Assembly (NCBI RefSeq): GCF_000764305.2
Contig: NW_025935162.1
Location: 124,001 to 188,000, forward strand
Direction of reading: 5' to 3'
Source of the DNA: Hyalella azteca
Lineage: Eukaryota > Arthropoda > Malacostraca > Amphipoda > Hyalellidae
Length of the DNA stretch: 64,000 nucleotides
Made by a program: the position numbers and the translations under genes. This document shows, one piece after another, positions 22,325 to 34,900 of the stretch (position 1 is its first letter; each line of letters starts with the position of its first letter). The notes below the pieces were generated by a model. It was not told where the DNA came from. It worked only from the letters and a program-made list of their open reading frames with translations, and did no database searches.

Positions 22325-22645
22325 CTTGTAATTGAATTGTGTTATCTTCAATTGAATTGTGTGATCTACAATTGAATTGTGTTATCTTCAATTGAATTGT
22401 GTTATCTTCAATTGAATTGTGTGATCTTCAATTGAATTGTGTTATCTTCAATGGAATTGTGTTATCTTCAATTGAATTGTGTTATCTTCAAATGAATTGT
22501 GTTATCTTCAATTGAATCGTGTTATCTTCAATTGAATTGTGTCATCTTCAATTTAATTGTGTTAACTTCAATTTAATTGTATTATCTTCAATTAAATTGT
22601 ATTATCTTCATTTAAATTGTGTTATCATCTTCAATTGAATTTTGT
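22325..22645. repeat. Minisatellite, 20-bp unit (ttatcttcaattgaattgtg), about 15-16 copies
   Basis: Contains the palindromic core caattgaattg. The left copies are homogeneous, while copies from about 22545 drift to 'atttaattgtattatc'. Confidence 0.95.
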
Positions 22646-22720
22646 CGACACTCACTTCCCATGCCAAGTCTTTAACGTGACGTTATCAGCTGAATAATTT
22701 CTGTCGATCATTCCTTTTAA

Positions 22721-23246
22721 GGGGGAGGTATACCCTAAAATTTTCAGATTTGGCATTTTTGGGTTTTAATCTCATCTTAAAGCTGAAATTCTGCTCTTTC
22801 CAATGGTACCACTGCCATCTCTGCACGTAAATATTTACGTTCATGACGTCTCTTTAAAGGGAAGCGGGTGGGCGAGTTCTTTAACTAATTAGATATAAAG
22901 TAATTAGCTGCAAAATGAGAAAAAATGATAAAAAATGGAAAAATGCTTGTAAAAAAAATACTAAAGCAACAATCAAAAATCGGGCCGTGTTACTGCATTG
23001 GTATGGTCTTTACAAATAGAATTGTATATGTCTCATCGCTGTAGCTTCAAAACCCTAGGAGGAGATAGATTTCTACAGTACCCCCTTTTTTGTCCGTTTT
23101 CTATGAATTTCACGTTTTCTATCAATTTTTTCGAAAAAAATCACACGAACAAAAATGTCTTAGAATTCTGTTTTACATGAGTGTACCAAGTTTCAAAGTG
23201 ATCCGTCCATAAACAAAAAAGTTTTTCTGGAGGGTATACCTCCCCC
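22721..23246. mobile_element. 526-bp MITE with perfect 16-bp TIR and TTAA target duplication
   Basis: The left end GGGGGAGGTATACCCT (22721-22736) is exactly repeated in inverse at 23231-23246. TTAA flanks both ends (22717-22720 and 23247-23250). TTAA duplications are made by piggyBac and Kolobok transposases. The GGG start fits Kolobok better than piggyBac, whose ends usually begin with CC. The inside has no credible transposase (a 60-codon ORF at 22998-23180 is not recognised), so it is a non-autonomous element. It also carries a 16-bp palindrome ACGTAAATATTTACGT at 22825-22840. The intact TIR and duplication suggest a fairly recent insertion. Confidence 0.85.
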
Positions 23247-23250
23247 TTAA

Positions 23251-26200
23251 TGCTCAGTGACGAGTTCCTCGTGATTTATTTTATCCCATTAGCATTTTAT
23301 TCCACAAACATCCTGAATTAAGATATGTCAAATTTATTTCATATCCTGTTGAAACCAAAAATTTAGGGCAAATTTTTGTAACGAAAGATATGAGAGAGCA
23401 GAGATTGCAAGGGGATTTGTAATGCCATTAAAATTTCCTAATTTAATTATCTGAAGCCGCACATGCTGGGCACTGCTAATAAAAAATAGCGCACAAACGA
23501 AGACTTGTGCCGTTAAATACCTTCTACCAGTGGTGAAATCTCAGAGTCCTGTATTTATGCTAATTTGTTCATTTGTTTTCATTTATTAAACTTGTGCAAT
23601 AAATACTTCAAGCTATAATTTTTTAATTAAATTACGACGAAGTAAAGTTTCGAAAGTCTTTTTTTCTATACGTTATTTCTTTCATCATTTTCACGCTATT
23701 ATTTTCATGCTATTATTATTTCGTCTTTATAGTTCACCATCTTCACATTTATAAAGCAGAACTAAAGCTCAAGTAATATCGTACAATTCCTACCCTCTTG
23801 AAGCCCTCGCTGTTACTGAGTTTCTTGCTACGGGATTTTTCTAGAGGAGGCAGCGTCGCTCACTAAGCGCCTTTCGTCAGGTGCTCTAATTAAACTAGAG
23901 TGCCCGCCTCGGCCGTAAGTCCTACGGTATTGGCCACCAAAATATGTCGGATCCTTGCACGAAAACAGAAGACCTTCTTAGCTCGTCTTCTCATTCTCTT
24001 CATCCCCGCCATAATTTACGACGAGCCTCATGAGAAAAATTTTCTATGACCTTAAAATGTATTATGAGACTACGAGGGCGCTGAGAACGGGTGACCCGTC
24101 AACGTTTCAGGGGAGCTGATGTTTCAACAGAGTCATAATTTAATTAAAAAATTAGGGTTAAGAAATTACAGCGATGAAACATGAGAATAATTTAGTATAA
24201 GGCATTTATCTGGACTTTCACAGCAGTTACTCATTTCCATTGAGTCCTACAAGAAAATTTATTTGCATGTTCAATCAAGCACAATCGAATGGTAATATCG
24301 ATAAGAAAAATACAAATAACTTGGAAGCAGAACGCAGCTCGCTTCACACCAGATTCTATTTCAATAAAATAAATCAGAAAAAAATGTATAAACGTTTAAA
24401 AATTAATTTTAGTTCTTGGAAACCCTTTCACCACCAAACAGCGCATATATTCAAAGCTGGCACTAACTTATACGTCAGCTTCCGGACATTTGGTTAATTC
24501 CTGAGTTTGCTGGAGACAAATTCAGCGCGTCTGCGTTCGACTCGAGCCTCGCTTCCAATAACGAAGTTTAATGGAAGGCTTGGCCCTCACCGACGCCCGG
24601 CCTCCCAACTAATGGTGATGACGTCATGCAGCAATTAATGGCTAGAATGGGCTCGACGGCAGCTGAGAATTATTAACCAAATTAATTCCATGGTAAAATT
24701 TTTAATTGGAAACGATTACATAAACAAAGAATTTAGAAAAAAAATTACTATGTCCCTAACTTCATAGTCGATGAATAATCTTTGTTGAATGGCTCAAAAA
24801 ACGTGCCCAATCATTTTCTATGCAGCATTATAATTATTCATTTTCTGCAACATTTCTTCTCATGAGATTTTAAATTATTGGCACAAAAAAGTGAATGTTG
24901 AAACTACTCAAGGAAGAATTTATTCTAACTTTGAATTTTTATTTCTTTACTTTTCCACGCGTGTTTTTAGTAAGGAACAACTAATAGGGAATACAAAAAA
25001 ACAGGGCATACAAAAATAATGGAATTTTTTACGGTTCCTCATCGAAACTGCCGCGAGTTTTGACAAATATTTTGCACGTGGCCAAAAAAAGAACCCGAAC
25101 ACCAATGGAATAAAGCAGTATATAAAGATCACACCCAATGTCTGGCCTTGCTAAGGCAAAACCTAAGTAAAATGATAGGAATACGGGTCTTTTGTTTATA
25201 AATTAATTTTTTACAAATTCCTTATGCCAAAATTTTCATTCAAGCATGCAACGATGTGTGCATTTAATCAAGCATATGGTGCTTGAGCGATAAAATTTGG
25301 CAATTAGGTTTGACCGTAAGACTAAAGCGTATATTTGCCTGGCGTTCTTCGTTAATTCGTTTTACGGCACGAGAAATTCTGTGAAGACGTTCTTGAGTAA
25401 TTAATTTAACTGCATAGAACAGCGCCGTGGACGTGTTCTGGCATTCTAGTTGCTTCTAGGAGTGTCTCCAGAATTCTCCGCAAACTAAGCGCGCAGTTAT
25501 ATCCTGAAACAAATGCACCACCATCACTGGTAAGGCACTGGCTTGTGAAGGAGGATTCAGATGGGAATTTATTTGTATAACATGAATCACCAAATAATCA
25601 AATGGGATCGAAGAGGGAAGTAGAAGCGACGAGAATTTTTCTTGCCTAATTTTCACGGACCCCAACAAAAATTATTGTACTTCTTCATTTCCAACTCGGA
25701 TCAAAAATGGGGCGCAATGAATGTTACAATGTAAATGCGAAGAATGAAACTCTAGTGTATCTACTGAGGCGAAGCTCACGCTATTTTAAAACTTTCTTGC
25801 AAATGGAATCCGAATTCTTTTCACTTGCGTAAAACTTGGGCGCTGAAAACATGATTGTGTTCAAATCAACTTGACTATTTTATTCTGAAAATCTTCAGTA
25901 TTGGAAGGAATGAACTCTTCACATTTGTTCAATATATCTTGGTGTTGATATTGGTGCTCAGCAAGATGAATGAAAAAAATTCGATAATGTGTGTATCAAG
26001 AAAAATTAAAACTAATTTGAAAGATCCATTTCCCTAGAAATTATTGCAAACACAGCTTGAAGAGTAAATCAATCTGATCATATTGCCTCTGCCTATTTTA
26101 ACAAAGCTCTCGTTACAAAATTTTGAACTTTATTTGTGAAAAACTAAGAATTAATAATCCCTTAACGTACTTGGTGTAAATATCTAAAATAATAAACTAA

Positions 26201-26714
26201 TAATGCATATTTAACTTGAATAATTCGCCACATTAACCAACCAGCTTTTGTGGAAAACTTGTGCTTATATAGCATTAATGGAATCAATTACCAAACCATT
26301 AAGAAATATGCCAATTTTTAAAAATGCCATAATTGGTTTGCGTTGAATTTCAACATATACAACTTTGGTTCATATCTTTAAAAATAATAAGTTCATCGAA
26401 GGCATGGGCAAGTGAACAAACAAACGACATATCTAATGGCTCGCTGCCACGCCGGTGTCAGTGGCGAGTCACAGACTGCAGGACGCACATCCTCGCGTCA
26501 CAAAAGCCACGCGGCGACTGACTGCTTCCACCGCCTCAACTCAGAGTCTGACTGCTATGCCATATTATGTTAACGAAAACGGAATGAGGTATTTAAATGT
26601 TCGGAGTATTCATCGTGGACTTTAAGATCTTCGTCTCCATCATATTTGAACTAGTCTGTGTAACAACTTGCGTCATTCAAAAGTCAAGTGATAAGTCAGA
26701 CGAGTTGAAGCTAT
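23251..26714. other. No confident gene (about 3.5 kb)
   Basis: Mostly AT-rich unique DNA. Two GC-richer islands stand out. One at 24500-24665 contains a perfect CRE-type site TGACGTCA near 24617. The other, at 26430-26575, carries a 45-codon ORF starting at ATG 26436. Neither has recognisable protein content. The minus ORF at 24947-25138 is hydrophobic by composition only. Confidence 0.35.
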
Positions 26715-26880
26715 CTAAAATTCTCTAAATCACTTTAAAATTCTCAGAAGCATTCTAAAATTCTATAAAGCACTAAAAAATTCTCTAAAGCACTTCAAAA
26801 TTATCTGAAGCGCTCTAAAATTCTCTGTAGCATTCTAAATCTCTTAAGTACTCTAAAAATCTATAAATCATTCTAAAATT
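26715..26880. repeat. Degenerate tandem repeat, ~20-bp unit (ctctaaaattctctaaagca)
   Basis: About eight imperfect copies of 'cactctaaaattctctaaag' type text, AT-rich and diverged. Confidence 0.8.
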
Positions 26881-27951
26881 TGTTCCAATTCATTGCATTT
26901 TTGTATAAATCAAACAATCTCGATTTTTACATATATCTATGGAGCCTTGTCGGCTGTGACAATAGTGGAAAATATATAGAAGAAAATATTTCACTACTGA
27001 CAAAAGTGCCCTCAAACATTCTGCGCGAAACAAATATTAGGTATTCTCAAATGGACAAATTTATGTCAGTATACTTGTAATAGTTAGAAAAGAACAAATA
27101 TTTTTAAATATTCAAATTTATCTGAAGAATATCACTGTTTAATTATTATCAAAATTTATTAACGCGGACTGTAATTTGATTGCGAACACGTCGGTAAATA
27201 TCGCCCAAAACCCTTTATGCTCAGTTGTCAAAAATAGAGCGCATTAAAATATTTTTATTTTTTAGGCACGGCACCCGCATATTTCTTCTCTGCGCATATG
27301 GGCAACTCGAGCGCGTATCGGGTCAAAAATTTGAGCACCGCGCAGCGACAGTTTTTCGATATTCTATTCATGGGTATAAATGGATCGGCGCTCGCCAATC
27401 ATTTTGTCACAAGGTCTCGCTGATCGTGGAGCGTTCCTGGTCCAATGTTTCATTTCTATTTACATGGATCAACAGCACGACAGGTTAAGCGGGATTTTCT
27501 GTTATTATTTTGATTTTTTTGTTATTGACGTTAGGAATGATATATGAACCCGTTGGAATAGGTTGATATAGATTTTTGTGACTAGTAAGTATTTGAAATA
27601 TTCATACCATCATGAAAACATTAATTATTTTGTCGGAGACGTTCATTGCAAGATTTACTTCGATATTTCTGATCATGCGTATCCTACGAACAAATTCAGC
27701 ATATTGTAATCACTGAAAAAATATACTACTCAATCCTCTACTCAAGCATTTTTTTAGAATATTTAGATAAAATTCCGTATATCTTCGTACCGCGAAATTT
27801 AATTTTATGTGCTGGATTTATAATTCTACGCTTCTTATCAGCGGGTATGTTTCTTCGTGCATGTCTTTTGGTTTCTTAAGTGCACTTTAACTACCCACAT
27901 CAAATCATTAAACTTGCCTTCTTGACCGACCAAGCATTATTGACATATACC
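26881..27951. other. No gene seen
   Basis: Plus-strand frame 27225-27488 (87 codons) lies in a moderately GC-richer patch (27260-27480) but has no recognised motif. The rest is AT-rich. Confidence 0.35.
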
Positions 27952-27952
27952 T

Positions 27953-28098
27953 AGTTAACAACACCCGGCAGTTCATTAGTTAACAACACCCGGCAGTTCT
28001 TTAGTTAACAACACCCGGCAGTTCTTTAGTTAACAACACCCGGCAGTTCTTTAGTTAACAACACCCGGCAGTTCTTTAGTTAACAACAGCCGGCAGTA
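27953..28098. repeat. Minisatellite, 25-bp unit, 6 copies, nearly identical
   Basis: The unit is agttaacaacacccggcagt plus tcttt. Differences are one 'cat' and one 'cagccgg'. The high homogeneity indicates recent expansion. Confidence 0.95.
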
Positions 28099-28261
28099 TG
28101 CGCGTTTTTCACACAAGGTCAATCTAATTCCTTAGGGAAATTTGCGACTAGAAACTCTGCATTAATTTTCGATTTGAAATAACTTCCAGGAAAGCATCAG
28201 CTGAACCTTCATGTGTCACATAACTTAATAAAAGCGTTCATTCTGTAAATTTTGAAGCATA

Positions 28262-28498
28262 TTAGAAATTGTCCAAATAATTTTCCTCGGAAATCATGGC
28301 CGCTTCTTTGATTTGTATGTATAACCATTTATCATGATAACCAATTTTGTTGGCAGTTCGGGTAAGTTCACTTCGTACAATACAAACGCTATTAGTTATC
28401 AATAATACAACAATAATGTACGGCATTAGTTCCAGAAGCAATGCAAAGACCGTGATGACCAAACAATAAATAAATGAAATGAGAGGAATAAAAATGAC
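28262..28498 (-). CDS. Open frame with paired membrane segments; possible chemoreceptor-type exon fragment
   Basis: The frame is open from just after TGA (28499-28501) to TAA at 28262, 78 codons. The first half is strongly hydrophobic (FALLLELMPYIIVVLLI after an upstream IPLISFIYCLVIT), suggesting two closely spaced membrane segments. The second half is polar (CIVRSELTRTANKIG, then an acidic tail EENYLDNF). A membrane segment followed by an 'E..RTA' style cytosolic start is loosely reminiscent of the TM6 region of insect/crustacean gustatory receptors, but the C-terminal hallmark of that family is absent. AT-rich DNA often gives hydrophobic frames by chance. There is no clear start codon, so it could only be an internal exon or a pseudogene piece. 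Confidence 0.2.
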   Translation of the reverse strand, partial: VIFIPLISFIYCLVITVFALLLELMPYIIVVLLITNSVCIVRSELTRTANKIGYHDKWLYIQIKEAAMISEENYLDNF

Positions 28499-28501
28499 TC
28501 A

Positions 28502-29490
28502 GAAATATTTTCAAATGCGAAACTTAGATCTTTCATCTGTATGTCAGTTGTGTAAAATGTATTCATAAAAAATTAATTAAGAATAAAACATACACCGACA
28601 GCTGGCTTCAATAGCTCCAGTTACCCTACAACAAACTAGTTTGGAATTGAGATTGAATACCAGCAGAAGACTAAGTCACCCTGAGCGCACAATTCAACAT
28701 AAACCCAATAAAAGAGGACGTCCTCCCTTATTGTAATAATAATATTATTACCACTGGTATTGAAATATTTCAAGAACAGGCCGAATATCGAGGTAACATA
28801 AAAGAATGTAGAATAAATACCCCAAAGACAGAGACAATGAATTTATTTGGCCAAGTCGACAAAGCACGTAATGTAATGTAAATGCAACGAAAAAATGTAT
28901 TCAAAGTTTTGTTTCCTTTCATTATCGAAGCGAGATTCAGACAAAGATTTGATTTGGAACCAACAATTATACATATTTGACCGTCTAATATTCAAAGGAA
29001 TAATTATTTACCAAAGTCCGGTCATTCTACACATCCATTTCATTCATAATATGCCCATTAGCTTAAATTTAAAACGAAGTTGTTTGGCGGGTAAATTTAT
29101 GACATTAATCTTATAACTACAAGTGTTCAAATCAGATCCTCATGTGACCTGCAAAATTGGCTGCTAACTTGATAGGAAAGTTCGGGAAAACGAATTTTAT
29201 TTCAGGTGCGTCATTTGACGAAGATGAATACAGTCGTTTGACCTGATCCTGCTAATACAAGCCTCTAGCAACTTGCATCGGAATTTGCCAAACAAAACGT
29301 AAATTCTAAAAATAAGATTGAAAACTGTGAAAAACAGCAGATGAAAGTTACATACTCGTATTTGTATTGAAGCAAAATTTGTTTCCTATTTTATTTATTT
29401 GTAAAATCTACGCGCATGAAATGAACTTGGAAAACATATTCGGCAACACGACGCCAAGACGCGAATAAGTGAGGATGATTAATGGATGAC
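28502..29490. other. No gene seen
   Basis: AT-rich unique DNA. The small ORF at 28895-29116 is unsupported. Confidence 0.4.
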
Positions 29491-29491
29491 T

Positions 29492-29526
29492 TTCGCCGGC
29501 GACTTCTATATTTCGCCGGCGACTTG
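29492..29526. repeat. Two copies of ttcgccggcgactt
   Basis: A direct repeat with palindromic core CGCCGGCG, immediately left of the 50-bp palindrome. Confidence 0.75.
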
Positions 29527-29573
29527 TGTTGGTTGTATGCCGTTGGTGCACCAACGGCATACAACCAACACAA
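29524..29573. repeat. Perfect 50-bp palindrome with no spacer
   Basis: The 25-nt arms are exactly complementary, with the centre between 29548 and 29549 (ggtg|cacc). Pairing stops at 29523/29574. There are no mismatches and no loop. This could extrude as a cruciform or fold as a hairpin RNA, or be an inverted-duplication artefact. Confidence 0.97.
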
Positions 29574-29796
29574 AATGGCAAGCAAAACGTTCAGTATTGT
29601 GACATGTTTGCAAGTAAGACAGAATCATAACAATTAAAACATATAACAACTCGGGATGGCTGAACATCAACAAAGACGAAGTTGTGAGTTGTGGGATCGA
29701 TTACCGCAACTTGCTATGAATATTTTCGACTAAATTTGCCTAAAGGCCACAAATTCAATTGCGAAATATTGTATGAAAAGTCATGCAAAGTTTTCA

Positions 29797-29946
29797 CCGT
29801 GCATGCCGCGGCAACGATCCCTGCATCACCACACTATCGCAGCACCACCGTGCATGCCGCGATAACGATCCCTGCATCACCACACTATCGCAGCACCACC
29901 GTGCATGCCGCGATAACGATGCGTGCCCCATCCAACTATCGCAGCT
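29797..29946. repeat. Minisatellite, 51-bp unit, about 3 copies
   Basis: The unit is accgtgcatgccgcgataac followed by gatccctgcatcaccacactatcgcagcacc. It is GC-rich against the background. Because 51 is divisible by three, it gives a 17-residue repeat in an open frame, which I take as an artefact of the period. Confidence 0.92.
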
Positions 29947-31489
29947 CAATACTGTCCTGTGTAAGACTAAGCCTCGCTTCAGGAAAGCTTTAAACTTTGG
30001 CAATACATATCAGAGCTGAATGAGTTCAATATTCCGGCTTTAGACTTTTTATCTGAAGGCATAGATATTGTAAGGAATTGCAGGACCCGATAAAGCTCGA
30101 AACATTTCAAGCTCGGTTTACAGATAGCGATAAGAAACTATAGAAGAAATTTCATTGCAAGCTGGAAATGATGAGCTAAGAGTTTTTGATTAACATCCGC
30201 TGGCCCTTTTTACCGTATTCATTGTTTTGCTGTTATAAATGCTACCGTATCACTCACTCGCTGCTTCAACAGTAACAGTAAAAGATGCTTCGAATACTCG
30301 TATCATGTTGGACGGATACCAATTTTGCATCAGTTACTAGATTTTCTTCTAAATAACCGCGTTATGTTAAAAAATTTTAGTCCACTTCGGAATGTTATAG
30401 ACACACATAATGACATCACTTTCTGGGATCCCCAACTAATAAATAAGAAAATTTCTGCAAGGTTCAACAAAAAACTTATTATCTATATTGACATATTGCA
30501 AAATGACTTATAAAGTTTTATTCGCTTCTAAAATATTACGATTCCAGATGCGGAAACATTCCCTGGCATCAAGTATTTGGTAATGCAATTCAAGCGTAAA
30601 GTTCGTTAATGGAATTGCAGGCGCTCAGGACAAAGCTCAGCCAAGACCTTCGATCTTTAGGCTGGGAACTCGCTGTGATCTGCCGGGACTTAGTTCCCGG
30701 CTAGAAAAGTTTCTGTAAGCGAGCCATTGATCTCATGAGTGCTAAGCAGAACCCAAGATCTATTTTAACTTTTATTTTAACTCAGAACAAACTGCAATGC
30801 AACGCAAATGGTTTAAAATGTATTGCACAAAATGGAGTTGTGGATTATAGGCAGATACTAATTAAGTTCGAGCATCGTATGCGGGAATCGGAAACCTTCA
30901 AATTTAATTCGTTAAGTCGTAAAAATTCAAAACGTATCGATAATTAATAATACTTTGTAGATTGATAATCACCTTGACTAATCATTCTAAAAACTATTGA
31001 CGAATATCAATAACAAACGTTCGAAGAAGACAACTCAAGATTAACTTAGACGAGGTGAACAATGAATTGTGACGCGAACTTTTTTATTGAGGTCATAAGT
31101 GGTTTCTGCACTGCAATCGGAAATTCGAAGTTAAAATTTTGAACATGATTACAGAAAGAAATTTTCTCAGATTTCGAAGTATTCGTGCAAGAATAAGACA
31201 AGACATGAAACAGAAATCGGTAACAAAGAAGTAAGAACAAGGCTCTTGCATGCCTCATCATCGTAATTCCTAGGTTGCTTTTCAATACAAGAAAGCTAGG
31301 AATTCGAATGTCGAGTTCGATCGAGGTGCTTCAGCAAACGTAAAATAAATAAATGGAAATGACGAGTCATATTGAGTTTTAAGGGTCGAACATATTTGTC
31401 ACTGAGAGACCTCATCAAGTTCAGTACAATAATATGCCTTTAAAATTTTATTTTAAAAGTTTGTATAAAGACAACTCTTCCAAAGAATC
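29947..31489. other. No gene seen
   Basis: Short ORFs at 30325-30513, 30735-30947 and 31046-31285 lack recognisable motifs and splice context. Confidence 0.35.
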
Positions 31490-31900
31490 CAGTGTCTCCG
31501 ATGTTACACATGTACAATGAATTTCTAATTTTATTTCCAAATACTGAAAAAAAACGATTTTTAAATTTTTTAATTAATAAAAAAATGTAAATTAAAAAAA
31601 ATTCCGTCAATTGATTAATGTATTGTCTCCGACTTTACGCTAGTGTGCAAAATTTCAGATCGATTGGACAGGTAGAAGTGTGTCAAATATCGATCATTAG
31701 ATTTGTAGCAGACAAAATTATTTTTCAATTTTTTTAATATCATGTTTTTTTTTTAATTTTGCAAAATTATTTATTTTGTCAATAGATTCATGCATTGTCT
31801 CCAACTTTACACATGTGTGCAAAATTTCAGATCAATTGAATAGGTAGAAGTGTGTTAAATATCGATTATAAGATTTGTAGCAGACAGAAAAACAAACAAC
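31490..31900 (+). repeat. Tandem repeat of ~175-bp unit, two full copies plus a partial
   Basis: Segments 31620-31722 and 31795-31893 are closely similar: 'attgtctcc-actttac', 'tgtgcaaaatttcagatc', 'taggtagaagtgtgt', 'atatcgat' and 'agatttgtagcagaca' all line up. A third partial copy begins near 31493 (tgtctccgatgttacacatg). The right copy ends in 'gacagaaaaacaaacaac', a tail style seen at the 3' ends of some arthropod non-LTR retroelements. That assignment is inference. Confidence 0.75.
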
Positions 31901-34900
31901 AAGAAGTGACGTTAAAGATTAGTGTTGTAAAAATGTCTCGTCTTCTGTGCCTTTTTGGTTATCGTTTTCATTTTTGGATAATGGAATTCCATTAGCATTT
32001 GGATTTCATTGCATCTGAAGACCACGCAACCCAAAATTCGTCCTACTCTGTACAGTATTAGCTGAAAGAATGTGAACTAATCAGACTCATTTATTTGGTT
32101 TACTCGGCATGTTTTTTTCAAAATCTTTCACTAGGATTTTTGCCTTCGAAAAGTTGCTGGATAAGTCGACGTAACCTAAATGCTTTGATTTAACCTCATG
32201 AAATTCAATTGCACTCTACGAACAACATCCGAAGTTAGTTAAAGCTTGAAAGCGCGGATATCTACATGGTATATATAAATGTTTAATGTGTATAAACATA
32301 TTTGCGATTTCCACATTCACGTGTTTCGAGGCGTTTGAACATGCCTCGGTATTACTGATTTTATCGATATATTTCATAGGCTCTATCAAGCAAAATATTT
32401 GTACATTATTTTTAAAAGCAATTTCAATAAATTATTTTTCATTATATATGCGAGGACTATACAGATCACCATTTTAAGATGGCGTGTTTGCTTGGCCAGA
32501 GCCGACGTTTTCGAACCATGTCACCAGATTTACTTTCAGGGTAACTTTTCCTCGACGGCACGATTTTGCTTGGCCGCAGCAAGCAACTCACACCCTCCAG
32601 AAATCGACACCTAGCTTCAAAATTTTTATACATTCTTAGAAAATATTTCATTCAGTTTCCAGTCGTCGGGATAAATCCTCCCAAGCAGCGCCGGCCTAAC
32701 CTGAGACGTAACGCCAGCCCTCAGGTCTTGTTAACCTGCCACATCGGGTTAACCGGCTAATTATCTCACATTACCTCCCGTGTAGCGCAGTTACGCATAA
32801 TATATTATTAATCCTACATATATTAGTCAATGTTTGTGTGTGTTTGAAGCCTATCACTATAAAATAAATGGGACTGTTGAGACGCGTATCCAGGATACTT
32901 CTCGTACCGGTATTTTACTTGGACCTGAAAATTTATTTATATTGAGAGGATGGAAAAAGTTTGTGGAAGAGGCAGGAAAGGATTGGATGAAAAATTTAAA
33001 TGTGATTTTTAAATTAGTATATATAACTTTATACGTAATTATATCATCATCAATTGAATTGTAATTGAAAATATTCATTACTTCATGTCAGGAAGAATTA
33101 ATACGCCATGTACTTTATCATACTCTAAGCTGACAAAATACAGTCAATTTCATACCTGATATCAGAAATAAATACATCGTGCACATTTTCACCACAAAAG
33201 CCATCAAATGAAATCAGTACTGCCCCTCATGTCAGGAACGCGTCTCGCGCTCAATGCAATCGTCAAACATATTGAGTGAAAGCAATCATTGTCGCGACCG
33301 CAGCGTTCACAGCACACGTCGACCGAAGCGGCCCTTATTTGAGGAAAACTCTAATTTACAGCGACATGATATGAGAACTACAAACTGCGTCATGGCTTTA
33401 TGCAACAATTATTAAACAAGATGCATAAGTATGTTCCTCACTTAATTTTTTATCATTTTCTTCATAGTTTCTTTCTTTAATTTTTCATTTTGATTATTTC
33501 ACTTAAACAAAGATTACAATTGAAATGATCAAAAAGAGCACAAACCAGCAGTAAGAACAATCAAAATTCTCGTCCCCTTCGTTGTTGTAGAACAAGACAT
33601 AACTTTGCATTTATGATCGATCACCGAAGCACTCATCTGATGACGACGCATTACTGAGTATGAACAAGATTCAACATGCAGATATGCGAAGCGTTATGAC
33701 CAACAGAGCAGCAACATATACTGTTTGTCAATGAATACGTCACATTATCTTAATCGTAGAACCAAAACTAGAACACATGTGGTTTCCGAAGAAATTAAAA
33801 GAGCGATCGTGCTTCTGGACGTAGTTTTTCTTAAAAGTAGTTCAGTAATAGGGTTTTATTAAATAACTTATGCGTACTTTTGCTGACGTCAGTATGAGTT
33901 ATGCTAAACCATATTTAATTAAAAAAATTCAAATCGAGTGAGATTATGGCAATACTTTTATCTTTAATGAATTTCATCGAATCGTGGTAGCTCTCATGTT
34001 CATGCGATCTTCAATTGTAAAAGCAGGACTTAACACGAAATATTCTTTGTAAAATATTTGAAATCTAAAACAACATTTAAAATGTAAGCGAGATCGAATA
34101 GTATTGTAAGATTCAGGAAGGGAAACTATTAAACGATAGTTCGTTTAATGGAACAGCTTGATCTAATGCAACATCCCAATCTGCTCAGTTATCCGACTCA
34201 GCAGATGGCGATTCGCCGTGAATATTAAATTCGTTCCTGACTCTGTGAGTCGAAGATTAAAACGAGCCGAGAATTTTTGAGCAGCTCCCAAGTCTGGGAT
34301 GTTCTCTTAGCAATGACTGTAGAATTAATCACAAACCTTGAACGAGAAAGTTCTGACTCGAGAATGGTATAATTTTTTGAGTACGGTCGTGCCTGGTTGA
34401 TTATTTTTCAGTGGTTTACACAAAAATCTCTGTGAAACTGAGCAGTTATTTGCGAGTATGAATGCTCGTTCATGATAATAAATTTAGAGAAGTATGAATT
34501 TTGGTCGAAAGGAACGAGGTTGAGTTAATATAATCTCCCCCTGTTACGAATATCCTATCCTTCGAGGCATGTCACAGGTTCATACAGTTTAGAATTATCC
34601 ATCTCGTAATCATCAGCAAAAATAAAGTCAATTTAAAAATCATCATTACTTTACGTTATTAATTATTTAATAAAATTTATATTGGATTTGTAGTAGGCGT
34701 TGAAATAATACCTAATTTTAATCAAACTTCTTAAGGAAATCCTAAATAAAAGTTGAACAAAATCCTTCCCTCATGCTGCGATCCATCGTAGCTTGGGACT
34801 GCTACGTCCGAAACTAAGTAAAACAAACCTACCGCTATGACGGCATCAGCAAATCAAGCCCCAGCATTGAGCGAGGTCATTGCATCGAGGCTCACGACTC

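Noticed and set aside
26436..26573. 45-codon ORF in a GC-rich island
   Set aside because: Short, no recognisable motif, and the opposite strand is also partly open; noted only as a GC island.
29691..30019. 17-residue repeat ORFs (about 100 and 78 codons)
   Set aside because: The 51-bp unit is divisible by three, both strands are open, and only three copies exist.
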